Positions 11,501 through 23,500 of a stretch of DNA of 64,000 bases are shown here, one piece after another. Each line of letters begins with the position of its first letter. Position 1 is the first letter of the stretch. The DNA is from Zantedeschia hybrid cultivar. Taxonomy: Eukaryota; Streptophyta; Magnoliopsida; Alismatales; Araceae. The notes under the pieces were generated by a model. It did not search any database. It had not been told where the DNA came from and saw nothing but the letters and a program-made list of their open reading frames with translations. The stretch lies in the NCBI GenBank assembly GCA_030544215.1, contig JARZZO010000016.1, positions 56,523,501 to 56,587,500 on the forward strand, read 5' to 3'. The translations under genes and the position numbers were made by a program.

Positions 11501-14500
11501 AGATGAAAAAAAAGGAAGCCAAGTCAGTTTCCTTTTTTGCCATGGCGGAACCATGCTTTGCTTTGGTAGAGGTCTGGAAGGAGGAACAGTGAGAACATAA
11601 GCCTATGAAACGTGAAAGCTTCTCACTGTTAGTACATGGTAGAGGCACTAGTTGGCTTTGGAATTAATGAGAAAGGACTATGTCTAAATTCTTGTTCTAA
11701 ATTGGCAGGCTTATTGTTATTGCTTTCATCATGGTCACCGTTGTCATCATCAACATCATTTTCTGGTGAGATCAGGGGAACCCGCTAACTGGGACTAAAG
11801 TAGGGGATCCCTACATGGCATGGAGATCATAACACAACTGGGAATCTCAATACAAAGAATTGCACCACAAGAGGTTTTCAACAGTGGTAATCATATGTCA
11901 TCATCTTCCCCTTCTCCAGCCCTGCATCTCCATCATCACACTACATAGCCATCAATACACCCCAATTCCATCACCATCCTCTCTTTCCCTTCCTGAGCTT
12001 TCTTCCCAGTGGAGCCTCCATTATGATAGAACTATAACTTTTCTGTTGTAGGGTTCCCACATGAAGGAAACAAAGGAAAAGAAAAACAAAATAAGAAAAG
12101 GAGTGTCAGAGTTCACAGGGCCACTGCCTATGTTATCTACACTGGAGCATGCCATGAATTAGCCTGCCTGCTGCTGCTACCTGGTGCTTTTGCCACTCCA
12201 CAGTCATTCCCTAATCTTCTCCCTTCTGTCATCACAATCCATCCTCACTCTCAATCCTTTTCCTTTACATTGTCAAATTCCTAAAAACGAAAGAAGAAAA
12301 AAAGGAAATAAATGAGAGTGGGAGAGAAGGCTGATTGAAATCCTTGTGGAATCTCCCATCTGGTGCATTTCTTCTTATACATTCTCCATGGGAAGCCAAT
12401 GCCACTGGTTCCATTTCTCTTCTGTCCTCCTTCCTCCTTCCCTGCCTTTATGATCTCCTTTCTCTCCATTGTCCTCTGTTTTTCCAGTTCTCCCTATTTC
12501 TTATGTAACTGCCACCCTTCCACTTCGCCCCATTGCCACACAAGTAACATGAGCCCCACCGTCACATCCTTCTTCCCTTTCAAACTCCATCCACCGGCCT
12601 CTCTTGTGCCCAGTTGTGTTGACCCAAGCAAAAGGAAAACATGTCTGCTCACTTTACAAGTCAATGCTCAAGCTACATCACTACATCTTGTCTGCCTACA
12701 ATCAAATATAAACCCCATTTGTTGCCAACATGACAAGGTTTGGTTTGAGAGCTTTCTTCTCTCATACTTGTAAATTGCATTGTACTCTAATACATTTTAT
12801 GGTACCTTCCATTTTCAAAAAACAAAAAACATGACAAACTTTGGAACCCAAGCCAATCAGCACATTAACTGAGCCCATGGCAGTCCTATCAAACCTGGAC
12901 CAGTCCACATCATTGCATACACAGCCTTAGCTCAGGCTCATTAACCAGTACCCATACAAAGAGGATTATGTGGGACTATTCATTGTCCTGCATCTCTGTG
13001 CTTGCTTGATGCCATCGGCCACCATGGTTCCACGGATGACGGTATAGTAGCAGCACGACAACAGCCAGGTCTGCCACAAGCCAGCACTACATCCACCAGC
13101 CACTATCATCCTCACTCACATGCCACCTGTGTCACAAGCATGCCGCTGGTTCCCTCTTCCCTTTCTTTTTCAGTCTTTTCTCCTTACTGAACCTGTTAGC
13201 CCAATTAGCTGAACCGAATTTGCTTTCCCAGATCCTATTAGTTTCAGAACATAGGAGGGAAGAAACCATAACCTATTAAGCACAGTCTATTAAGCTAATA
13301 CACAATTTGCTTTATTCATCTGCTTGCTAAGACCTGCAGAACTTCTTTACATGGGTACACAAGCTTCTCTTTTGCTGCTAATTTTATTTCTTGCGAACTT
13401 CAGATTGCATACAACCTATCATGTTCTTAAAGTTGTCCTGTATCACCTGTATCACCCAACACTTGCAGGACGATCCGAAAATGAGAGACAACATATTTTT
13501 CAGTGCTAAACCAAGCCCAATCGTTAGGAAGTGTCCAAGAAAAGAAGATCAGGATATCAAAAGGTTAAAAAAAAAATCAAACGGAGTGGAACTTGAGCCG
13601 TGTCCATTGTCAAAAAAGCCTGGACCGAAGATGGTGTTACTTTATATGCTCATTAGTCTGGCAATGTTAAATCATGATGCTGGTTCTTGCCACATGATTT
13701 CCCCCGGTATTGACTTTAATATCACCCTCTTAGACCCTTTTTTTTAAGAAGAAGGGCAGTTTAAATCACCAATTTATTTAACAATAACAGAGGTGGCACA
13801 TTCTTTGGAGAGCAAGGTTAGATACCTCACAGGCACAAACAAATGCTTAATACACAAAGCAGCAACTCCCCCCAGGCCTCAAACCACAATACACATCATG
13901 CCTCAATAAATCAACCACAAATTGTCAACTCCTCTCTCACCTTGGAAAGAATATGCTTACCTGTTAAATTCAAATACAGGAAACAAACTCCTCTCTCCCC
14001 CTCAACTGACCATACACATCACACAAACATAGATAACCCCTCACCTGTCAAATTCAAATTCAAACATAGACATCACACAAACAAAGATAACTGCTCTGCT
14101 ATTAAGTTTTTCTGGACCTTCTGGTTTACAAAAAGTTTTTTGTCATGAATTGCCTCACTGGCAACATGTTGGGCACGTTAAATTTTCTCCACTGCCTCTC
14201 AAAATTGTACCTGACATGCTTTTCATTCTCCACATTATATCAGCAGAGGAGATCCCAGATGACTAGATCTCATGTTGCTACTATGGCAGCATATGCTGGC
14301 CAAATACGTTGGTCATTTGTCACAATAAAGCTTATCCTGTCACTAATTTCTGGGACTTCCCAGTTACCGTAGGCATCTCATCCATATCCACCCCTCTCTT
14401 TCCTCCATTGTCATTTGTTCATAACCTATTCCTCGTGGACATTCTCATATTTGAGGTTGTTGTCACCATCATTTTCTCATAAAAGAATTCACAAGGAACC

Positions 14501-17500
14501 TCTTGCTGGACTCATGTCCAGGCCCATTTTTCTTCAATTTATCCAAACTAGTTCATCAATATCCCAGTAAATTGTCAAGCTGAGAAATTTCCTCGCCATG
14601 GTACTTTCTTCAAATCTTTGGTTGCTATGTGATTCTCCCATAATCTTCCTGCAGAAATTCAGCAGATTTCTTTTCATTTCAGTGGCCATTCAAGATTCTT
14701 TGATAGATTTCGTTAATGGATAATCACCAGCCCAGATATTTTTGTGGCGTAGAACATTTTTTTTTCTTAAAGTGGATAAGGCCAGCATCTCATCATTAAA
14801 AATTTGAAAGCACTAGCGAATAATGCATCACCTTCCTGATTTCACTAATATTTCCTCAATATCAATGTGGTAAGGTACAACCATGTCCAAAGCACTACAT
14901 TTTTTTTTTAGAAGGTGACATAAAGTCACAATTCATTAATTATAAGAGAAAATTACATGGAGAAAACCCAAGAAGGCTACACAACCTGAATGGGACATTC
15001 CCCCATCCAAGTCCCCATCTCAGCTCAACAAAATTTACATATATTCTGTTTTATCAAAGAAATAAAACAGAAATACAAGCTAAAGGCAACATCAAAGAAT
15101 CAATCCTCTCCACAGTCCAAAGCACTACATTGATCACATGGGTGTCCTACAGAAGGCATCAATCACTACCCTTCAATGCTTGTGTCAGAATCAGTTCGTC
15201 TGGGTTACCCTTGGCAGAAGGATTTCTCCGGGTTACTTATGACGGACGTAAATGTCTTCCATCTAGGTGAATACTTGTTTCAAAATATCAACGGAGCTAT
15301 AGAGGTCCTCTGAAAATCTGATCACATGGGTGTTCTACAAAAGGCATCACTACCCTTCAAAGCTTGTGTCAGAGTCAGTTCGTCTGGGTTACCTTTGGCA
15401 GAAGGATTTATCACGGTTACTTATGACAGAGGTAAATGTCTTCCATTTAGGTGAATACTTATTTTGAAATATCAAAGGAGCTATCGAAGTCCTCTGAAAA
15501 GCTGATTATTTCTTTTTCACGAGGTTACCCAAAGGACTGTCAGTAACATCATGTTCACACGATTTTTCCCTCCTTTAATTGGACAAGTTACCGTCCACCA
15601 TGACAACTGTCTTCAAACATTCTTGTATCAGCTGAAGGCATCTGGTCAATATGGGGCATAAACCATTGATGATATCACATTTGACAACAAGTTGGTTAAT
15701 CAATTCCTTGAAGCTTTGTATATAACACTGTATCCGAATGATCAAGGCAAGACTTCAAGGCAACTTGCCTTAAAGCCCATTCATGATATGACGTCTAGTT
15801 TCAAGGTTGAGTAATTTGAGGAAGGCAAAGAGCAAGTTGCTATTTTTCTACCCCGATTCTTCTGGATATTTAAATTTTCAGACTCTCTATTTATACTTGT
15901 ATGTCCTTTTCTGTTTATGACAGACGGTGCAACCCACTAAAAAAGAAAAAATATAGAGTTCATACAATGGTTAATATTTTGTTTTGTTTAGTCCAGGTAT
16001 GCTCAAAATTCTTTAGTTATTTCTAACGTAGTTACTTTCGAAAAGAGAAATGATATTTCCAACATGGTGCTATATTAAGACATCAGGTGTCTCCTGCTAC
16101 TCTCTACGTATATTTTGCAACTGTACATTTCTTAAATCTTCGCATGAATTAGCTGTTTGCATTATGCATTCATTAGGTATTAGATCTTCTAATACCGTTA
16201 CTGCATCTTGCTGATTTTTCGTGATAATATCTAGTGCTGAGCAATTAAAAGATATTGGCTGTCAATGGGTTATTCTCGGCCATTCGGAGCGGCGGCATAT
16301 TATTGGTGAAGATGATGAGGTATTAACATAATCCTGTTGAACAAATTTCGGCATAATCAGATTATGATCATCTTGTTCACTTGACATAACCACAAGAATG
16401 AGCATTTTTTAACTAAAATATGCGTGCATATACTGAAGTCTTATCAGAATATAAATGACAAATGGTATCCGAAGAATTTGATTGCTGTCATTCTGTTTTC
16501 AGTTCATTGGGAAGAAAGCTGCTTATGCATTGAGCCAGAATATGAGAGTAATTGCATGTATAGGGGAACTACTGGAGGAACGAGAAGCAGGAAAGACTTT
16601 TGATGTCTGTTTTCTACAGATGAAGGCTTTGGCTGGTATGGAATCAATTTTAGTAGTGTCCCTGTGGTTGCTAGAGAAAAAGAATTGGCATGTATAACTG
16701 GTATCTATGGAACAGATTCTGTCCCCAGCTGGGAGAACATTGTTATCGCATATGAGCCTGTATGGGCTATTGGCACAGGAAAAGTGGCCACTCCTGAACA
16801 AGCTCAAGAAGTGCACTCTGCTGTTCGTGATTGGCTGAAGAAGAATGTTTCAGCTGAAGTTGCCTCTAGTATACGTATTATATATGGAGGTATCGAATTC
16901 CGTTTATTTATAGTTTCAACGACGATTTAAATTCTTTTGCAGAAATTCACTTTCTAACTGAAAGTTTTGGTTCAAGATAAAAAGTTGCTGATGCAGTATC
17001 CCAAACATAATGGTGTCAGTGAACGCAATGTTCTAACCAACTCTTCTTCATCCACTTGTTGCTCACTTTATTCAATATAGGACCAAAATCATCGAAGATG
17101 TTACCTTTTTGAAAAAGTTTTAACTAGTAATAAGGAATAAATATAGCCTCTAAGTGGTCTTTAGAGCCATCTTCACAGCCCCCATTATCACCAATTTGGA
17201 GGAATATGGTAAAAATTGTGAGACCAGCCACAGTTTTTACAGTTGGATATGGAAACTTAATCAACCTTTGGGAGGATAGATGGAGCTCAGATGCTCCGAC
17301 CGCAATAAGTTTAATCAGCTGTATTCTATTGCAGAGGATAAAGGGAAGACAATCAACTATATTTATTCTCCACAGGGCAGCACCCATTGGAACATTACTC
17401 TCAGAAGGGAACCTGTTGGCATTGAAATGGACCAATTACTGAATGTTGTCAGCATTATCCATTAGGTTAATCTTGATAATCAGATGGATTCTAGACATTG

Positions 17501-20500
17501 CACTTGGAGCAATAAAGGGACCTTCTCAGTCAATGCTTTCACTAAAATTCTAAGTGACACAGGCCTCAGAGTCACCTGGAATCAGTTTGTGTGGTCCAAC
17601 AGTTTTCCAAGCAAAATAGAATGTTTCTTTGGAAAATGGCTTTGGGAATATTACCCACTATGGTCAAATTGAAATCTCTTTTCTAGAATCACAATTCAAC
17701 ATGTATTTTCTGTGGTTTATGGTATAAGATGCTTAACATTCGTTCTTACACTGTGGTATCATTAATGTGCTGTTTAGAACTCTAGGGTCACTGCTTTCTT
17801 TCCAGGGAAAGGACTTTCAGAATATGTCTAATCTCTTTCTGCATTGGGGAGAACTATGTTCACAGCCCACAGACAAAAAAACTTTGGTCTATTCTCCTGC
17901 CAGCTATGTTTTGGTCAATCTGGATTGGGAGAAGCTCAAGAATATTCCATCAAAAGTTCAATCAAATTGCTGATGTCCTGACTAGAGCTGTCTTGTGGTC
18001 TTATGATTGGGGAAAAGCTGCTGGTGTGCTTTAGAATATAGATGAGTCTATTTTGTTGTCTTCAGCTGGAAATAGAAGAAACTGGTTCTCTAAATTTCAG
18101 TGTATTCTGCCTTGTTTTATCTATTTTATCCTCTGGATAAAATACCTTTCCATTCATAGGGGTTTAGGGTTTAGGGGTGCTTTCCTCTACTCCTTTGAGA
18201 TTGTTTCATGACTTCAGTCTTATTGTATCTTATATGTAAAATTCATATTAGCAAGCTCATCCCACAAAACTCCTCAAAATTACTTTTGTCCTCAGACATC
18301 TAATTATGAAGATTGAGCTTCTTTCCTCCGTAGTCCGTATCGACTCTCATGTCTAGGCTTGACAGGCATGCTTTAGGGTCTAGCTTCCTCCCTCCTGTCT
18401 GCTGCTGAAAGGAGAAATGGGGCAGACCTGCCAATAGAAGCTTTAGGACCTACCCTATCAAGTATGGGTTTGAGTCAGGGCTTTTTATTGCTAGGCCATT
18501 ATTATAGGTTGGACTCCATTAATTCTGAAATATATGCTTTTTGCACAACTCTGGTCCCCAACTCTCCACTCAGTTAGAAAATTATATTATTGAGAATTGA
18601 CCTCCCACATAGTTCCTAGGCCATTATTATAGGTTGGACTCCATTAATTCTGAAATATATGCTTTTTGCACAACTCTGGTCCCCAACTCTCCACTCAGTT
18701 AGAAAATTATATTATTGAGAATTGACCTCCCACATAGTTCCATATATTTTTAGTTGTATGAAAAGAATAACCAAAATTTGGGGGACATACAACAATTCAT
18801 TGTTCTGCTGTTCATCATCGATTTGTGCTTGCAGTTCATAAGTGGAATCTTTTAGAAGGCTATTTTTTGTTCCCTTTGAACCATGGAAAGTGATACTAAT
18901 GGCTACAAAGAATTTATGGTTCTCCACATCCAAAATAACAAAAGTTTATGCCTATGTGCACCTTTCTTGCTTTCTTCCCCAACAAAGACAGAATGTCCAC
19001 ATAGAGATTTCTTTTCTTTTTGAAAATGGTTGGTACCACGTATCATTAAATAAAATGAAACAGATTACAATTAAAGCATCTTTCCCGCCAACAAAACAAC
19101 CTTTTGAGACCCAAAAGGCTGTATGCTCAACTATTACATGGTGTAAGAAATGAAAAATAAAAGAATGCAAATGCAGGAAGGAAAGAGATTTGACCTGCAA
19201 GATATAGGTTATTCTCTTCTTTCTTATTCCAAAAATTGAAGTGTTCCAAAGTGGAAGAGTTAGTGGCTGAGGTATTGCCTGACAGATCTTCTGATGCAGG
19301 AGTGGGTCCACGGGCAGTGCAAAACCGGCACAATTCATGCTTGGAGACACGTCTTTTGGTCATTAAAAGCATTGTATATGTTTGTTTGAGTCTTTGGGCA
19401 TGAATAAGGCCCATTAGAGGCCCATTTAGTGTCTTTTCTATTTTTTCTATAATTTTTATGTATGTTTTTGCTATTTTAGGAGTCCTAGGGGTAACTTGGT
19501 AAGTTTTCCTATTAGGGCTTCCTTTTTGGGGCCTATATATATCCATGTATTCTCTTTTGGGAAACCTAATGATTAGATTGGTGAAAGAAAAGAAAAGGTT
19601 TTCCCTGTAGTCGCAGTCATGTGCGTGTAGACCCGTGATGGGTTTGTGACAGAAATAGGGGTGGGAAGCCCCTGTTTTCATCTCCTCCCTTCCCCCCCTT
19701 CTTCCTCCCCTGTTCAGCCTTGCCTTCTTGCCCTTTCTTCTTCTTCTTCCCTTGCCTCCGAGCTCTTCCTCCGGATTCACCCCCCCTGTTCCGCATCAAA
19801 TGGTATCAGAGCGGTGTTGGGTCATCCTCATGGCCCAAGTCCTGTGAGAAGCTGCTCATTTTCTCTCTCCTCTCCGTCCCCTTCCATCTCTCTTCTCTTC
19901 GGTTCGGTTTGCAGCAGAGAAAAGTACACAAAAAAAGAGAAACAAAGGTCAGAGAGAGGGGGGAGCCATCACACCTGCTACCGCCATTGCCGGCACCTGC
20001 TGGCGCCGTCACCCCTGTCGCCGGCATCTGTCGAGGGCACCGCCATCTTCCCCCCCCCCCCCCCCCCTCTGATTGCCGGCGCCATACCTAGCTGTCATGC
20101 CTCCCGTCGCCGCCCGTCCCGCTGCTGCCTTCCGCCAAGCAGTCGCCAACTGCCAAAGGCGCCGTTGCCATCGCCCATACCATCCGCCAACTTCTTTTGG
20201 TTTCTCTGGAGAATAGGAGAGAAAGAGAAGACGAAGAAGAGGAGGGTGAAGCCGACGCCAGTCCCCGCCGACGCAGTTGTTATCGCCGGCCTCTGCCATC
20301 ACCGGTGCCAGTGCCAGTGCCGCCGGCCCCCGCCACTGCCCCGACCACCTGCTGCTACCGCCGCCATCTTCCCATTCCCGTCCTTCTCTGTGTTACGGTT
20401 GGTGGGGGAGGAGGGCGAGCCGAAGAAGAATCAAAGGGATCTGATCCCTTTAAGTTCCAACCCGGTCGGCTTGTTTTGACCAAACTCAAACCAAACCGAT

Positions 20501-23500
20501 CTGAGCCTATAGCAGCCCAGCTCGAACCCTGGTCTGACTACCTGGTTCGCCCCCATGGTCCGAGCCACTTAGACCCAGATCTATGCGCCTAAATCCAGAA
20601 GCAGTGAGCCAGGGTCCATTGCACCAGACAATGCACTTCTTATCGCACCGCCAGCACCACAATCTCGTCTGTACTCCGATTTGCGGGCCGCTTACGCTGT
20701 TGGGATCGTATCAGCGAGGCCGACCTTGTTGTACGTGATGTTTGATTGCATTGCCTCATTTTGCGTGCCGTACTTGCACCTTTATGAGGACACTTGTGCA
20801 TGTTGTTCGAGGTCCTTCCGGACTCCGATTTAAGCGCCGTCAGCGGCGTTGGTCTCGTCTCAACGAGGCCCACTCAGTTTCAATGTGCAACAGTTCAGAC
20901 AACACCTTGTTTTGCGTGCCATCACTGCACACATTTCAAGGTCACATGTTTAGGCTCCATTTTGCGAGCCAATCGCATCAACGAATTCCTTTCAACATGG
21001 TCGGCCTTGTTTTGTGCTCCACTCACTCGCCGGACAACACAAGTTGAGATTTGGTATCATGCTCTCCCCTTCTTTTCGCACTCTAGTTCGATTGCCAAAT
21101 GAGAAGGTTGTTTCTTTAAGATTTGATCCACTCCGATGTGGCAATTATATCTTCCAAGGAATTGTGGATCTATTATGTAAAACCGATGAAATTATTGTTG
21201 AGCATGACCATGCTTTTGTTGAGTTTCATATGAAATGTCAAGAGCACACTTACTCCACAGAGTTTAAGTATTTTGTTGGAGCTTGGGCTGAGATTCTTCC
21301 CTTATGAAGCTTCTCCATCATTGTGGGATCTTAGTGGTTACAAGAGCGGCATGCCACCATGAATTTTGAGCAATCCCAGTGCATGCTGCAGCCACCACAC
21401 TTGAAGAGTAATTTTTTCTTTAAAGCTTATGTTTCTGCTTCTGCTAAAGCTACATCGACACCTCTGGAGCAGAAAGTGGCCAAGGTGGAGACACCGACCC
21501 TTGCATGTGTTGCACCTAAAGTTGAGAAGGCCTTAGATGTTGACTTGTTTGTTGAGTCTGGACTTTGTTTGATATCAAATGATGTATTCGAGGACAAACC
21601 ATTGTTGACAGCTGCTACTCAGTTATTGGTTATGGATTCATGGGATCACAGCCTATTTGTTGATTCTGGGTTGCACATGCTAGATGCTTTTGTGTCTGAT
21701 GCTAGCTTATTATGCAATGGTGGTCCTGGCCTCAGTTCTCCAGCGAGTTCAGATCATCTTCTAGTTGTGGAATCAGGAGTGGATCTTAGTGATCTAATGT
21801 GGCAGACCTTTTGTGATTCACATGCAGTAGACTGGTTTGAGATTCTTGATATGATCATTTGTTTGAAGCCTCTCATACTTGATCCAAACGCCTGCACCTT
21901 GATACTTGCGCATTTCAAAATTTGAGGAGGAATTTTCTCGAACCAGGGGAGATTGATGCAAGAGCGGGTCCACGGGCAGTGCAAAGCCAGCACAATTCGG
22001 GCTTGGAGACACGTCTCTTGGTCATTAAAAGCACTATATATGTTTGTTTGAGTCTTTGGGCATGAATAAGGCCCATTAAGCGTCTTTTCTATTTTTTCTA
22101 TAATTTTTCTGCATGTTTTTGCTATTTTAGGAGTCCTAAGGGTAACTTGGTAAGTTTTCCTATTAGGGCTTCCTTTTTGGGGCCTATATATATCCATGTA
22201 TTCTCTTTTGGGAAACCTAATGATTAGATTGATGAAAGAAAAGAAAAGGTTTTCCCTGTAGTCGCAGTCATGTGCGTGTAGACCCGTGATGGGTTTGTGA
22301 CAGAAATAGGGGTGGGAAGCCCCTGTTTTCATCTCCTCCCTCACCCCCCCCCCCCCCTCCCTCTTCCTCCCCTGTTCAGCCTTGCCTTCTTGCCCTTTCT
22401 TCTTCTTCTTCCTTGGCCTCCGAGCTCTTCCTCCGGATTCACCCCCCCTGTCCCGCATCATCTTCCCTAGGTCTCTTCACTTGCAACCAAATACTTTGTC
22501 AATCCCCGACCATCTTTTGAGACTCCACAATATCCTCAAATAGAGGCTTAGTTGAATGTTGCCAATTGGATATCTCCATGCTAAATATAGAAAGAACAAT
22601 GCTCTTCACCGTATTTTATTTTTTTCCTGCTTTTATGGACTTAAATCTGATAGCTTATGTTGATTATGAAGACTTGGTGGAACTGCAGAGCAAATGCTGC
22701 GGAGGTATATGGCCAGAGAGAAGTAGGGCAATACCAATAGATGTATTGAAAACTCTAAAAAGAAATAAGGGGCAATAATCCTTTGAACCCTCTTCCTTTT
22801 CCCTTTTGATCACTTTTTGCTTGTATGGTTTGGGCATCTCATCCTGCCTTTCCCCCTAATTCCTTGCAGAGGGTGTCAATTTGTTGATCGATCCAGCATT
22901 CACAATAAGCATCATCACTCTGTTGTATATGAATTAACTGGGATGTGATAGTTATCCTTACTGGAGTCAAACATGACGAGAGGCAACATAGAGAAGGAAA
23001 AGAGGGCTAGGGTAGGATTGGTGAAGTACTGGGTCAGGTCTAATCTTGTTCTGATCCAACAGGAATTATATGTGTCTATTATTAAGGATATAAACAGCCC
23101 AAGCGAGTTCATTTACTATGAAACCAAGCTTTTATCAAGTTCGGGTTGTTTTAATATTATATGAGTTGAGTTCTGGATTGATCAATTTTGGCTTGTTTAA
23201 TATTGAGTTCAATCCCTCTTTGGATACTAAAAGTGTCCAACTCATTTGATATTCAGGAGCATCTTTGAGCCACTAAATGTCAAAAAATATATTTGCCCTT
23301 AATCTTTGCATAATCAATTTACTTAATGGGATACAGACTAATTTTAAGTGATCTATGAAATAAACACGAATGAATTATTAAACAAGCATAACCAAACCTT
23401 AATCGCGCATGTTCACAGATATATTAGTTGAGCATATACCTAAGTGAAGCTTGGCTCATTTATTAATCGAATCTAAAATTTTGTTCAATATCAGCTATTT

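Larger units (their letters stand above)
11217..16234. other. TPI intron (5.0 kb)
   Basis: Mostly unique-looking AT-rich sequence with pyrimidine-rich tracts near 12400-12550. It contains an L1 3'-end fragment and a tandem duplication (listed separately). No coding exon was recognised. Confidence 0.6.
19292..22460 (+). mobile_element. Non-autonomous LTR retrotransposon B (complete, TSD TCTTC)
   Basis: Two LTRs of 507 bp each, bounded by TGATGC...GCATCA, flank about 2.15 kb. Perfect 5-bp target duplications TCTTC lie at 19287-19291 and 22461-22465. A perfect TGGTATCAGAGC primer site follows the 5' LTR. A purine tract (aaccaggggaga) precedes the 3' LTR. The interior has the same plan as element A: GC-rich 5' half, then a frame ending 29 nt before the 3' LTR. 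There is no recognisable gag or pol. The LTRs differ by perhaps 4-5% plus small indels by eye. Confidence 0.92.

Noticed and set aside
19127..19780. A 217-codon minus-strand frame, with a near copy at 21754-22461
   Set aside because: Both lie mainly in the LTRs of element B, antisense to it; their similarity is simply the LTR repeat.
20041..20066. Long C run (and similar runs at 10937, 22343, 55756, 56163) as structured elements
   Set aside because: Simple homopolymers prone to sequencing and assembly error; no further signal around most of them.
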